Counted from the first letter of the stretch, positions 8,827-19,425 are shown. The stretch is 64,000 nt of DNA from Trichomonas vaginalis G3 (GCF_026262505.1 NC_067203.1:24409411-24473410), one strand, 5' to 3'. The notes: generated by a model from the letters alone, not told the origin. Numbers and translations: made by a program.

Positions 8827-9157
8827 GAAAAATTTTTTTGTAATAATAATAAAAATATATTTGTTAAAGCTATTTCTTAAAATACGCATGGTTTTAATTA
8901 CAAAACAATAATATCTAATCTGTTTGAAAGATTTTTCCACCAAAATATAAAAATATTTTGCAAATTAAGGATCTAATTAGGTTAAAATATCTTCAGATTC
9001 CTTTTTATAGCATAGATAAGAATATCATGGCTTTTGTAAAGAAGTTAAGCTAAATTAATTTCAAATAACAATGAATTAATTGGAAATGAGTTTGTGTTGG
9101 CATAACAACGTATTAAAATGCACTAAATATGCATAATCATACATTAAAAGCATAAAA
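8827..9157. other. Intergenic, convergent 3' ends
   Basis: This AT-rich spacer lies between the MFS gene and the minus-strand coiled-coil gene. It holds no reading frame of note and no strong hairpin that I could see. Confidence 0.5.
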
Positions 9158-10111
9158 TTATTGTAATTTTTCATCAATTTCAGTGAGTTTGAGAACAATT
9201 TCATCATGATCTTCTTTCATTTGTCCTAAGGAATTGCTAACTGTTTCTTTAACTAGATTAAGAAGCGAATATATTGGAGAATTATTAGGATTTTGAATTA
9301 ATTTTAATTTTGGCATTTCTGATTTTAATATATTCAAGGAATTATCAAACTGTGTAGTTAATTCATGAAAATAGTCTCCATTTTGAAAGTTAATATTTGG
9401 GATAATAATATTAAAAAAAGAGTTGACGAATTGTATGAATCCTAGCATACTCTTAGAAAGAATGTTTATATTGAACTTCAATTTTACGATATCGTCTAGA
9501 TCACATTGACATCCAACTGATTTAAGCTGTGGTTGAAAAAAATCCTTATTTACTGCAAAGGAGTCGGAGTAACTTAATGAGCTAGAGATGTGTTTGGGAC
9601 TTGCTAGTATTTCTTGACGTAAACGATCTGATTCTTCTATTTGATCTGATAAATGATTTTTGAGCATTTCAATTTCTTTATTCTGTTGTATAATAACGTC
9701 ACTTAATGATGAATTTGATTCGTTTTTTGTAATTTGGAAATTGGATTCTTTTTGTTGAGGATTTTTGTGAGTAATATCGTTATTTGACTGTGTTGCTACA
9801 TTTGATCGTGTTGATATATTGTAATTTTGCTTGTTTAATATATTAAGTCTATTTTTGAGTGTCATTATTTTATTTTGACTGGATATTATGATTTCTGTTA
9901 TTGTATCTTCATATTGTGTTGATTTTGCAAACATTTGAAGTTGCTTCATTAGATTTTTTATAATGATTTTTAGTGAAACATTTTCTTTATTGAGTTTTGA
10001 GTATGCTTCTTGGAATTCAACAATGTCCAGGAACTGTGCATCTCCATTTTCATATGTTTCTGGAAATTTTGCGTCCTCAATCTCTGAAGAATCCAAAAAA
10101 GATAAATTCAT
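9158..10111 (-). CDS. Coiled-coil protein, unknown function, 317 aa
   Basis: The protein starts MNLSFLDSSEIEDAKF and has helical heptad-like stretches near residues 35-100 (FQEAYSKLNKENVSLKIIIK) and 140-170 (VIIQQNKEIEMLKNHLSDQI), split by an Asn/Ser/Gln-rich linker. A hydrophobic helical part around 215-250 includes FIQFVNSFFNIIIPNINF. No domain is recognised. It is divergent from the Maf gene with a ~220 bp shared upstream region, so the two may share promoter sequence. A cytoskeletal or vesicle-tether role would fit the architecture but is not shown. Confidence 0.65.
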   Translation of the reverse strand: MNLSFLDSSEIEDAKFPETYENGDAQFLDIVEFQEAYSKLNKENVSLKIIIKNLMKQLQMFAKSTQYEDTITEIIISSQNKIMTLKNRLNILNKQNYNISTRSNVATQSNNDITHKNPQQKESNFQITKNESNSSLSDVIIQQNKEIEMLKNHLSDQIEESDRLRQEILASPKHISSSLSYSDSFAVNKDFFQPQLKSVGCQCDLDDIVKLKFNINILSKSMLGFIQFVNSFFNIIIPNINFQNGDYFHELTTQFDNSLNILKSEMPKLKLIQNPNNSPIYSLLNLVKETVSNSLGQMKEDHDEIVLKLTEIDEKLQ

Positions 10112-10318
10112 TTATTCATTGTTACTTTTTGAGATTTCCAATATTTCTTGAAAATATGTTATTTTCTTATAACTATTAGCAGTATGCAATAGCAACATAT
10201 AAGGATCGAAAAATATAAAAATGGCAAAATCATATGGGATAAGGCTTACTCTTTGAAGAAATTAAAAGATATAGCATAGCATACTATCTAAGAGCGATGA
10301 TTGTGTAATGATTAAAAT

Positions 10319-10331
10319 TCATTATTTATTA
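10319..10331 (+). promoter_or_regulatory. Trichomonad Initiator abutting the Maf ATG
   Basis: TCATTATTTATTA differs from the Inr consensus TCAYTWYTCATTA at one position and ends directly at the ATG at 10332. Transcription starting at its A would give a 5' leader of about 11 nt, which is normal for trichomonads. It decides the start of the next gene: the in-frame ATG at 10308 would lie upstream of the transcription start. Confidence 0.8.
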
Positions 10332-10928
10332 ATGAGGATCATTTTAGGATCAACATCAAAATGGCGCCATGAAATTGCAACAAGAGCTCTTAACATGACA
10401 ATCGAGATGATGGAAGCAAACATTGACGAAAAGGCAGCAGCACGTGAAGCTCATCCAAAGGATCCGGCCGAGCATGTATCTGCAATTGCTAAAGGAAAAC
10501 TCGACAAAATCTTTAGTATGGTTACTGGAGACCCAGCTATTGTAATGTGTTATGATACAGTTGTTGTTTATGACAATCAAATTTTAGAAAAACCTGTTGA
10601 CCATGATGATTTAGTTAGAATGGTTAAATTATGGGCAGCAAAAGATCGTGTTACATCAGTTTATACAGCATTAGCTATTGGTCGCACAGATACAGGCGAA
10701 AGAATTAATGAAGTTCATGTTTCGCATGTTATTATGACAAGAGATTTAACTCCAGAGGAATTCGATAAATACATCAATGGCAAATATACCAAATATTCTT
10801 CTGGCGCATTAATTACCGAAGATATTCTTGAAATTAGTGCTTGCAAGCTTGATGGCAATCTCGATACAATCCAAGGGCTTCCTGTTGAAGCAACAATTAA
10901 GGCAGTTAATCTTTTACAAAGCCAATAA
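10332..10928 (+). CDS. Maf-family nucleoside triphosphate pyrophosphatase, 198 aa
   Basis: The usual Maf blocks appear in order: the N-terminal nucleotide-binding LGSTSKWRHEIA (GSxSxxR type), the EHVSAIAKGKLD helix, the catalytic CYDTVVVYDNQILEKPVD with its DTV core, VTSVYTALAIG, and the C-terminal YSSGALITEDI block in place of the common KAGAYGIQG. Length is normal for the family (about 190-210). Maf proteins hydrolyse non-canonical or pyrimidine NTPs to NMP and pyrophosphate, cleaning the cytosolic pool. The start at 10332 is set by the abutting Initiator; the upstream in-frame ATG at 10308 would add MIKIHYLL, which lacks family similarity. Confidence 0.88.
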   Translation: MRIILGSTSKWRHEIATRALNMTIEMMEANIDEKAAAREAHPKDPAEHVSAIAKGKLDKIFSMVTGDPAIVMCYDTVVVYDNQILEKPVDHDDLVRMVKLWAAKDRVTSVYTALAIGRTDTGERINEVHVSHVIMTRDLTPEEFDKYINGKYTKYSSGALITEDILEISACKLDGNLDTIQGLPVEATIKAVNLLQSQ

Positions 10929-11281
10929 AAATATAATTATAGAAGACTATATTATTTTACATGTGAATGAGATAGACTATACGTTTTTTAGAAAAGAGCA
11001 TCATTATTCAAACAATACTGTTTGTTTATTCATAAATAAAAATAACTCTTAAATTCAGACACTTCTATTCAGTGTATAGACAATATTCATGCTGTAAATT
11101 CTCATTTCCAATGAAATGGCGTGATGGAGACTTAATAAGAAATTTCAATAAAAATTCGCTTTTGAAAAATCTCGTTATGCTGTTTCGAAATCCAGTGTTT
11201 CGTCTAGCCCAACAATATTTTCCTAAAAAGAAGCTTTCATGTATGACATAACAATTCCTCAATAAAAAAAAGATATTTTAC

Positions 11282-14200
11282 ATGAAAAGTGACAAGTGTA
11301 TAGATATGGAAGAACCTCAGAGTCCTAAAAAAGGCTCAGTCTTCCAGATGGCTGCTGAAAACGCAGACGTCAGAAGCACTGATGCCCTATCAAAGTATCT
11401 AGCAGACTCATATACAACAACTCCACCTGAATTGACTGAATTATTTGCAGAAATTCCTTCCCTTTCAAAATTAGGCAAATTAATTCATAACGTATTTTTA
11501 TCAGCTGAAATTAAAGATCTCACACCAGAAGTCAGCCAGTTATGCGAAAAAGCAACTCGTTATTTGATAAATGACTATAAAACGCAAAAGGAAAGCTCAG
11601 AACAAGCATCCAAATCTCTGGGAAGATCTAAGAGACTTGTGGACTACGCCGCATTGCTCGCTCAGAATCCAACGGATATTACATTAGCTAAACTCCAGAT
11701 TATAGAGCTCCAACGTGAAAATCAGGAGCTCCAGCAAAAGATGGACGATATTTCTAATGAAATTAAAGTCCAACAAGACGAATACGAGAAGTTATTCCAA
11801 GAAAAAATTGAATTAACAAATAAACTCACTCAACAAGCCAACGAACACAAAAAGGATATCAGCAAATTAAGATTCGAATATTCCCAGCTTGCTGACAGCC
11901 AGCAGAACGCTATTGACCAATCAAAACTTGCTGAAGTACAAATTACAGATCTTAAGAAGCTTTTAGCTGCTGCAAACGATGACTCATCATCTCACAAGCG
12001 CGAAGTCGAGGAACTTAAGGCTACAATCGCTTCAAAGAATCAACTTATCAATAAATACAGACAACAGCTCAAATCTAAGGATCAACAATTCTCAGACTTC
12101 AAAGATCAGAAGGAGAGAGAAACCCTCGAGCTTTCTACAACCCTTATGTCTCAAAATAATTTGTTGGAAGATAAGAATAACGCGGCCATGAAGAAACTCG
12201 CTAGATACATCAAGAACCAAGCAGGACAAATCGAAATCCTTACGCAGGCTAATCGTAAAGCAACAACAATTCTCGATAAACAAAATTATCTTCTCGACAA
12301 GTACGAAGACGAATTAGTTCACTCGAGCAACGTCACTGAAGATCTCAACAGAAAGTTAGCCGATTTACGCGATGAAAATGTCATGTTGAAGGACAGAATC
12401 GAAACTCAAGATCAGAATTCCAACAAAGACAACGAAGAACTGGTCAAACTCCGCGGAATTGTTGAAGCAGCATGTTCAGGCCTTGCTCCTGCCTATTCTG
12501 TCACTCCTGATCAACTTCCTTCGATTTGCCACGAATTATCTGGCACAAGAATCGATCCAGAGACAGCAAAGAACTTACGTGCATTGAATGCAATCTGTGA
12601 TGGCCTCGGTTTGTTCATCATCAATCTTTTAAGAACAGGAGAAGCAAATCTCGAATTTTTACGCGAAAATCCACTGAAATTCACCTCAACAATGAAGTCT
12701 GACATCAAACATGAGATAGAGAAGACGAGATTGTTCCTTGGAACCCTTTCTTACAGCGATGCAACAGAAGATAAAGTTATGAAGTATCTTTTGAACCCAG
12801 AAGAGAATTTCGACCCAGATTTCAACTCAGACACCCAATTATCTGCTGTTCTGACTGAAGTTCTTAGAAGAGAAAGAGAATTTATGTCTAAAATGTTCGA
12901 TAATCTTGAACAAGTCAGAGAAGTCCTTCCTGCCTTCGACTGCAAGACCCATGAATTACCAGAAGCATTATCTACCTACCTTTTGCAGATGAAACCGGTC
13001 TTCAAAGATTTATTATCAATAATTAGCTCAACACTCCACTACCACGGCTCTCTTTCAGATATTTTCGCCTGTTTGTGCAAGTACATCGAGGAAACATCCC
13101 AAATTCTCCAAGTAATGGATGATGAAATCCGACCATTGATCAAATTCAACGGAAAGATCGTTGACATGCCACAGAAACTCATCGATGTGTTGGTAGAATA
13201 CAAGGATACATTCGATAACCTCGATACAGTGTCAAAGAGAGAACTTACAGATGCAACAATTGATTTTGAGAAGAAGAAGTCACTTTTAATGAGAGAAAAT
13301 GACGGTCTTAAGGACGAAATTGGCCATAAAGACAAAGTCATCAACTCTCTCCAGAAACAGCTTGAGAAATTAGCATCAGATCTGGAAGACTCGAAGACAT
13401 CAGAGTCAGCGTTGACAATGATGACTGATGAAGCATCCAAGAACAACAAGATCTTGAGCTCATCGAAGCAGACACTCGAGGACACAATCAGCAGACTGAA
13501 CCAAGAGAACCAGAGACTGGAACAACTCCTCGAAAACAAACAGAACAATTACGAGAGAAGATTGAATGAACTCATAGAAAAAGAGAGAGCAATTCAGAAA
13601 CAGACACAAGAAAGAGAGAAGAAGAGATATGAAGAACAGATAAATGTCCTTGAGAAGCAAGTGAGTGATTTGAACACAAGGATACAAGAAGAACAGTTGC
13701 AGCACATGACAAACGAGAGAAATCTCAAGAAACAAGCACAGACATTCCAGAGAAACATGAGAAGATTGGAGCAGGACAAACTAGATTTGAGTACAACTGT
13801 TGAACACCTTCAGAATGAGCCGATGTCGAACCAAATCATTGATGATTTAATGCAGAAACTCAGTGACGCGAGAATTAAGAACAAAGAACTTCTCTGCGAA
13901 ATAAACAGATTGAGGAATACAAATACAAGTCCACAGGTAAGTACAAGATCAATTAATTCTCCTTCTAAAACAGTTTCTCAGTCATCAATGTCAGTAAGTG
14001 ATGAAAGAACATTTATCGACAAAGTTGGAGAAGTATTGGATGAATTCATTGGAAAAGAAGTCACATGGACTAAACAGAGAGTTCACAAGACTGTTGAAGC
14101 AATGACTGAACACATAAAGAACTTGGAACAGTCATTGGATAAGAAACAACAAAGAACTCTTTGGTCGCAATGGGCTGAAGAAACTCTCAAATCTCTCGAT

Positions 14201-14635
14201 CCGAAATACAAAGGAGGAATCTCTGATAACGAGATGAGACAGAAACTCGCGGACTACTGTGTGGCTTCGGGTAATAGAACAAAGATGATTGATATGATAA
14301 CAACTTTGAGAGAAGAAAAATCTCACTTGTTATCACAAGTTAATTCACCGCAAAAGAAGGGAACTTCACCAGCAAAAAGTGACAAGACTCCTGAGAAAAG
14401 TGAAATTAGTACACCTAAATCAGCGACAAAGAGCGGAGAAACAAAGACAAGAGATGTAAAAATAGATACAGAAGCAACAGAAGATACAAATAATGAAGGT
14501 AAACAGACATTTAAGAGCTGGGCATTAGTTGGTTTGTTTGTCGCTCTTTCAAGGAAGGATAATGGTGTTTCTAGATTCGAAAAAACACCTGCTTCACCAC
14601 CTGCTATTAGAGGACAGTTTTCTTTGTTGAAATAA
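11282..14635 (+). CDS. Giant coiled-coil protein, unknown function, 1117 aa
   Basis: Heptad-rich coiled coil covers roughly residues 125-400 and 665-890, with a globular helical part between (about 400-660, LRGIVEAACSGLAPAYSVT onward) and a C-terminal region with another helix pair, then a Lys/Thr/Ser/Pro-rich linker (KGTSPAKSDKTPEKSE). It ends in a short hydrophobic patch (SWALVGLFVAL) and QFSLLK. No transmembrane segment is convincing. Codons end in C or G more often than in neighbours, which may mean higher expression. Myosin-tail, golgin and basal-body proteins share this look; trichomonads have many such cytoskeletal proteins. The first ATG (11282) is used; one at 11306 is possible. Confidence 0.7.
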   Translation: MKSDKCIDMEEPQSPKKGSVFQMAAENADVRSTDALSKYLADSYTTTPPELTELFAEIPSLSKLGKLIHNVFLSAEIKDLTPEVSQLCEKATRYLINDYKTQKESSEQASKSLGRSKRLVDYAALLAQNPTDITLAKLQIIELQRENQELQQKMDDISNEIKVQQDEYEKLFQEKIELTNKLTQQANEHKKDISKLRFEYSQLADSQQNAIDQSKLAEVQITDLKKLLAAANDDSSSHKREVEELKATIASKNQLINKYRQQLKSKDQQFSDFKDQKERETLELSTTLMSQNNLLEDKNNAAMKKLARYIKNQAGQIEILTQANRKATTILDKQNYLLDKYEDELVHSSNVTEDLNRKLADLRDENVMLKDRIETQDQNSNKDNEELVKLRGIVEAACSGLAPAYSVTPDQLPSICHELSGTRIDPETAKNLRALNAICDGLGLFIINLLRTGEANLEFLRENPLKFTSTMKSDIKHEIEKTRLFLGTLSYSDATEDKVMKYLLNPEENFDPDFNSDTQLSAVLTEVLRREREFMSKMFDNLEQVREVLPAFDCKTHELPEALSTYLLQMKPVFKDLLSIISSTLHYHGSLSDIFACLCKYIEETSQILQVMDDEIRPLIKFNGKIVDMPQKLIDVLVEYKDTFDNLDTVSKRELTDATIDFEKKKSLLMRENDGLKDEIGHKDKVINSLQKQLEKLASDLEDSKTSESALTMMTDEASKNNKILSSSKQTLEDTISRLNQENQRLEQLLENKQNNYERRLNELIEKERAIQKQTQEREKKRYEEQINVLEKQVSDLNTRIQEEQLQHMTNERNLKKQAQTFQRNMRRLEQDKLDLSTTVEHLQNEPMSNQIIDDLMQKLSDARIKNKELLCEINRLRNTNTSPQVSTRSINSPSKTVSQSSMSVSDERTFIDKVGEVLDEFIGKEVTWTKQRVHKTVEAMTEHIKNLEQSLDKKQQRTLWSQWAEETLKSLDPKYKGGISDNEMRQKLADYCVASGNRTKMIDMITTLREEKSHLLSQVNSPQKKGTSPAKSDKTPEKSEISTPKSATKSGETKTRDVKIDTEATEDTNNEGKQTFKSWALVGLFVALSRKDNGVSRFEKTPASPPAIRGQFSLLK

Positions 14636-15200
14636 AATAAAAATGATTCTTTATTTATTTTTTCTTACTTCATTTGGATCTAAATTAGAAAATAACGTTT
14701 TTTGTGATCATGAGAAGTATGGATCTTGATTGTCAATCAGGGAATTATTGTTATTTAATGAAATTTTTTAAAGTTGATATTTAATCAAGAAATCCAACAA
14801 TTTACATATGATACTTCCTGATGTAACACTGAATCGATAACTTTATGAGATATCTAATGAAAGATAACGCGATAAATTCTGTAATCAATTAAATTATATG
14901 ATTCAACGATCTGATTACTGTCGTCTTTGCATTGTGTTGTAAAATTAAGTCAATATACCATGACTTCTCCTAATCTCAATCTGCTGCTAATCAGTTTTCT
15001 GGTTGACATACTTATGGAAATATTCTTCCATGGAAGTATTTGGAGGAAACCTTGTAAAATTGAAAATAGATGTAATTTAAAAATTGATCAAATTTTTCTA
15101 TGAATAGAACCTCATAAAATCAAACATATATATCTTGAAATGTATTATTATACAATATCTAGCAAAAACTGTATAAAAAGTGATATAAAAGACCTTTCGA
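14636..15200. other. Gene-free stretch
   Basis: About 560 bp of AT-rich sequence with no supported gene or repeat. A small inverted match TATTCTTCCATGGAAGTATT near 15019 is a short palindrome only. Confidence 0.5.
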
Positions 15201-16250
15201 ATGTCGTCTGTGTTCCAGTCCTTCACAGCGGATGAGGTGGAAAGCATCAAATCCGTCTTCATGATTGGGCAGCAGAGCAATGATATGTTACTTAAAAACT
15301 GCAGCAGGCGTCCGCTTGCCGAAATTCGAGCTTTTATCAAAAGATTTAAAAAGTATCTAACTGATGGAACGACAAGTTCTGAAGAAATTGCAAAAATGGC
15401 AAATCAGCAATATGTAGCGATTATAACGATGGCAAGAGCTAAGCGAAATATTCATCAGCAAACGATGTCATCAGCACATTCCATGACAAACTTATCATTA
15501 CCATTTACCAACCCTCAAGACTCACTCCCACTCAAATTTAGAACAAAATTCAGTCGCTTAGATGCAGATAAAGAAACTCCTCCGCAAAAACCATTATTAA
15601 CAACACGTTCAAGGTCTGTAGCTAATGGCTTAGGATCTGAATTACTTCCAAACAAGACACGTATCGATGTTATTCCACCAATAGATATTAATTTTCCCCA
15701 CGCGTGCAGATCTCCTGATGAAATTATCCCAGGAGATTTGGCTGCCGTCCTCAAATCTAAATCAGGTCCAACCATCATTTGTAGGGTTATTGCTTTAAAG
15801 GAATTCGATAGTAAGCCTCACGCATTAGTCGCCTTCTTTTTACAAGATTTTAAGCCATGCTGGGTTCCTCTTCACCATCTTGTTATGCTAAAGCATGAAG
15901 CTGATACAGACCTCGAAAAGAAAGAGGAGGACTTGACAGTTGATACGATTTTAAAGAAAATCATGGTTCGTGCTCAATCAATCGTTTTAGCAAACAACGA
16001 TTTCGATGAGCCCGAAGCAGGAAACATTACACAACAGCAGCAATCTAAGAATATCCTATTCCAGGCTCTCGCTTGCGCTGCTCAGCTCCAATTAATAAGT
16101 TTTGGCGCAACTTGGGAAATTCCTGATGAAAAGTTCCAGAAAATCATGCGTGAAGTTAACAAGCTTAGCCAGCCGAGGTTTAAATCAACGTCAGAAGTTA
16201 ACGCTCGATGCATGGAATTAATTGAAAAAATTTTAGCTTATATCCATTAG
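15201..16250 (+). CDS. Possible SANT-like plus Tudor-like chromatin protein, 349 aa
   Basis: The first ~45 residues (FTADEVESIKSVFMIG then RRPLAEIRAFIKRFKKYL) resemble a Myb/SANT helix-turn-helix, with tryptophans replaced. Residues ~175-235 form a beta-rich block beginning PGDLAAVLKSKSGPT and running through CRVIALKEF and CWVPLHHLVML, the layout of a Tudor/SGF29 or PWWP-type reader. The C-terminus is helical. If both readings are right, the protein would sit in a chromatin complex. It matches no single family that I can name, so function is open. It stands alone between two gene-free stretches. Confidence 0.55.
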   Translation: MSSVFQSFTADEVESIKSVFMIGQQSNDMLLKNCSRRPLAEIRAFIKRFKKYLTDGTTSSEEIAKMANQQYVAIITMARAKRNIHQQTMSSAHSMTNLSLPFTNPQDSLPLKFRTKFSRLDADKETPPQKPLLTTRSRSVANGLGSELLPNKTRIDVIPPIDINFPHACRSPDEIIPGDLAAVLKSKSGPTIICRVIALKEFDSKPHALVAFFLQDFKPCWVPLHHLVMLKHEADTDLEKKEEDLTVDTILKKIMVRAQSIVLANNDFDEPEAGNITQQQQSKNILFQALACAAQLQLISFGATWEIPDEKFQKIMREVNKLSQPRFKSTSEVNARCMELIEKILAYIH

Positions 16251-16743
16251 AAAATAAAAATATAGATGTTTATTGTCAATATTTTATAACATAAACTATT
16301 ATTTAAAGCAAAAAAAGAAAACGATATCTAAATTTCCGAATAGGTGATGTAATTGTGAAAATATAATTGCTCGAATACACCTTATTAACAAAATTTTCCT
16401 TTCATAACTGGGAAAATATTGTATTATAAAGAAATATTATAATAAGAATATGTATGATGGCCTTTATTTAAAGGTCTATCCCTTATTTTCTGGGAAAATC
16501 TATAAGTCGTATGTTTGCAATCTCAATTAAATGTTTGATTCAAAATCATATTTCTTTGGATTTAAATTGTAAATAGAATAGGGATAAAAGCAATCAATAA
16601 TAGGTGAATTGTGCAGTTATAGATAGATATTCAAACATTTTATTATAGATTTTCAAATAAAATAACAAAAATATTTGAGTAGTATCATAAAATCTTAGCT
16701 CCATAAGGCTCTGATTGGTGCATTGCATACAATCTCTTAAAGT
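16251..16743. other. Gene-free stretch between convergent genes
   Basis: AT-rich sequence between convergent 3' ends. A partial inverted match (TAAATTTTCATA-like runs) is weak. No gene is supported. Confidence 0.5.
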
Positions 16744-17943
16744 TTAAGGTGTTGGGAACCCAATATCTCTTAATGTTCTGCCAACAAGATGAAGACTTCC
16801 TGTAACTAAGATTCCTTTTGGATTTGTAGCCAGTGCTCTTCTTATTGCATCTTCTGGCGTTGAAGCTAAAATATGAGGTGAAATTGTCAAATCTTTGTGG
16901 CCTTTCTTGATGAAGAAGATATTTTTGAATCCCTTTGTCAAAAGTGGTCTAAGCATAGTATTCGGGTCTCTTTCTTTGGTAGTGGAAACGATCAAACAGT
17001 CATTCGATGGATTTCTAGAAAGGGAATCATACCATTGTTGGCAGGATAATATACTTTCTTTTGTGTGCGCTCCATCAAGTAACCACTTGATTCCTTTATT
17101 TTCTAGTTCTTGATATCTTCCAAATATTTTTGCATTTTCAACTCCTTTTGCAATCCCTTTGAGGTGAGATATTCCGATCTTCTTTGCAACTGTTTTTGCT
17201 GCTTCAATGCCAAGAGATGAGTTTTCTTTAGCTGTTGGACCATGAAGTCCCATTTTTTCATTCCAAAATGGGCAGACAACCTTCAAATCTGTACCTTCAA
17301 GCTGTGCACACCTTACTAACTCATCCATGAAAGGTTTATTTTGAGGAGCAGTTAATGCAGGAATATCTTTTGCAAAAATTCCGGCTTTATGCCATGCAAT
17401 TGATTGAGCTGTCTTACCTAATGTTTCTAAATGATCGTATTCTAAATGAGTAATAACTGATGTCAATGGAGAATAAATTTTTGTCCAATCGAAGCGCCCA
17501 CCAACACCGCATTCGATAACTGCTATATCAATATTGTGTTTTTCGAATACATCGATCGACATAAGAGTATGTAAGCCGAAGAATGGCGGTTGTTTGAATC
17601 CGCTCGTACTTAATTTGGAAGTAATATTATGATAAGAAGAAATGTATTCATCACCTGATATTGATACTCCGTTGATTTTTATTCTTTCGCGAGGAGTTTC
17701 AAGATGAGGAGAAGTAAAGAGTCCTGTCTTTAATCCGGAATGTCTAAGGATGGATTCAATAACTGCGCATGTTGATCCTTTTCCTTTTGTGCCTGCAACA
17801 ACTATTGATGGTATTTCAAGATGGTCATTATAAAAATGATGAAGATATTGGCCAATATACTGTAGCTTTTGATCCTGATTGAAATGGAGACTCGATTTTG
17901 AAGAATTAATAAGATTTTTTACTAATGATTCATACCCATTCAT
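16744..17943 (-). CDS. Folylpolyglutamate / dihydrofolate synthase-like Mur ligase, 399 aa
   Basis: The ATP-binding loop VVAGTKGKGSTCAVI is a textbook FolC/FPGS P-loop, followed by RHSGLKTGLFTSPHLETPRERIK-type sequence (TSPHL, RERI), the catalytic ECGVGGRFDWT block and a C-terminal ligase domain with WLLDGAHTKES (DGAH motif). This family adds glutamate to folates (or makes dihydrofolate) with ATP. Length is a little short for the family. ATG at 17943 is used; a longer frame exists only with GTG. Finding FolC in an organism group thought to have very little folate metabolism is notable. It is followed at ~270 bp by the TAF6 gene on the same strand. Confidence 0.88.
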   Translation of the reverse strand: MNGYESLVKNLINSSKSSLHFNQDQKLQYIGQYLHHFYNDHLEIPSIVVAGTKGKGSTCAVIESILRHSGLKTGLFTSPHLETPRERIKINGVSISGDEYISSYHNITSKLSTSGFKQPPFFGLHTLMSIDVFEKHNIDIAVIECGVGGRFDWTKIYSPLTSVITHLEYDHLETLGKTAQSIAWHKAGIFAKDIPALTAPQNKPFMDELVRCAQLEGTDLKVVCPFWNEKMGLHGPTAKENSSLGIEAAKTVAKKIGISHLKGIAKGVENAKIFGRYQELENKGIKWLLDGAHTKESILSCQQWYDSLSRNPSNDCLIVSTTKERDPNTMLRPLLTKGFKNIFFIKKGHKDLTISPHILASTPEDAIRRALATNPKGILVTGSLHLVGRTLRDIGFPTP

Positions 17944-18213
17944 TATTTTGAAATAAAATCTTATAAAATCTGTCACTTTTTACGATGCGATCATATTCTC
18001 TTTTGATTTTTTGAATGAAATTGTATATCATTTTAAGAGTGTGCGCATACCATATTGATTTCTATCTACTCTTGAATTTATTCATAGTGATAATATATCA
18101 ATAAGAATCAAATGAAATATCCAAATCTCATTACAATGAATTTGATCTTATAATCTTAAGTCAATATTATTAAATTTTCATAAGCATGATATTTTATTAC
18201 AAACAAAATACTA

Positions 18214-19425
18214 TTATATAAATTCATCGAAAACATAATTAGAGTAATTAGAAACACTGAGAAAGTCGTCCAAAAAGCCTTGACTATCAAAATCTGAACT
18301 TGATGCAATTGTTAAATAGCAGTTACTGATTTGATCAAAAGCAATTTGCGCCAAAACACTCTGGAATTCACACATCGCAATATTCTTCTCTTCCTGAGTG
18401 AATTTTTCATTTAAACATAACAAGTATATTTCCTTAAGTCTTGGAAGTACTTCTATTCTAATAATATCTTGACCCATTTCAGAAAGAAGCTTAATTGATC
18501 CGGCAAGTGCGTAGGCATTTTCCAACTGCATTACAGAGCGAAGTTCGATTGCAAGAGAACTTTTTATGTCTGGAAGCATTCCGCTAACGGAATTTGTAAC
18601 AATTGAAAGCAGAATAACAGCTTTTTGATACAATTGGCATCTAATCAATGATGAGGCTCTTTTGTCTTCATTAGAAGTGAGAAATGTCAAGCCAAAAGAA
18701 ATAATATTATCTATTTTCTCAATTATTTGATATTCTGGGTTAGAACATAATGCTATAAGAAATCTTAGAACTCTTAAGCACTTTGTGAAATCATCTTGAG
18801 ATGATATTAAAAAATCTTCTATATAATCGATATATCGAGGAAACAATTCACCCACGTACATGTCTTTGGCAATGTGCTCAATAACTGTACAGAATTTGCT
18901 TTCTTCTTCAAAAAGATAAGAAATTGATTTCTGAAAATACGCTGTAAGTCTGGTATATGATTCTACTGGCTGTGCTATTTGTGTCTCTTCCGCTAATTCA
19001 TTTGGAATCTCTTCATTTGGCGTTTGAATGATTGTCCCGTTAAATATTAAAGGAAAAATTTTGAAATGAGGGGCTAATTGATATGGTAAGAGTTTCCAAT
19101 TGGCAACATCATTAATTTCAAGTCTTTTATCTGCAAATATTGTCAAGCAGTCTTGTTTTGAAAAAGGAATTGTTGTAATCTTAGGCTTTTTCATATGTTC
19201 ATATCCTAGCAAAGTTTCATAGGAGTATGATTCTAATGATTCATTGATATCTTTTGCCGTTATACGTGATCTTTTTGAAATCAATGCAATTGCTTTTGCA
19301 TTTTCAACGATATCTATTATAAATTGTTGTGTTTCATTTGATAATCTTATGAGTTCGGGTGTTTGAATATTTGATATACGAATAGAAGATGCAATAAGCT
19401 TTACTGTATTTTCAGCAACATTCAT
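18214..19425 (-). CDS. TAF6, TFIID subunit with histone fold, 403 aa
   Basis: Residues 1-70 form a histone fold: ENTVKLIASSIRI (helix 1), LIRLSNETQQFIIDIVENA (long helix 2), then SKRSRITAKDINESLES (loop with K-R and helix 3), matching the TAF6 pattern SKRxRLTxxDIN. A linker with KITTIPF follows, then an all-helical C-terminal HEAT-type region (about residues 140-400), as in TAF6. In TFIID and SAGA, TAF6 pairs with TAF9 and helps promoter recognition. ATG at 19425 is preceded directly by TCATTATA, an Inr-like string; the longer frame uses TTG. Length is close to the conserved core of animal TAF6. Confidence 0.85.
   Translation of the reverse strand: MNVAENTVKLIASSIRISNIQTPELIRLSNETQQFIIDIVENAKAIALISKRSRITAKDINESLESYSYETLLGYEHMKKPKITTIPFSKQDCLTIFADKRLEINDVANWKLLPYQLAPHFKIFPLIFNGTIIQTPNEEIPNELAEETQIAQPVESYTRLTAYFQKSISYLFEEESKFCTVIEHIAKDMYVGELFPRYIDYIEDFLISSQDDFTKCLRVLRFLIALCSNPEYQIIEKIDNIISFGLTFLTSNEDKRASSLIRCQLYQKAVILLSIVTNSVSGMLPDIKSSLAIELRSVMQLENAYALAGSIKLLSEMGQDIIRIEVLPRLKEIYLLCLNEKFTQEEKNIAMCEFQSVLAQIAFDQISNCYLTIASSSDFDSQGFLDDFLSVSNYSNYVFDEFI

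Noticed and set aside
11282-14635. Antisense frames of 60-170 codons under the giant coiled-coil gene
   Set aside because: They are Ser/Leu-rich shadows created by the Lys/Glu-rich codons on the plus strand.
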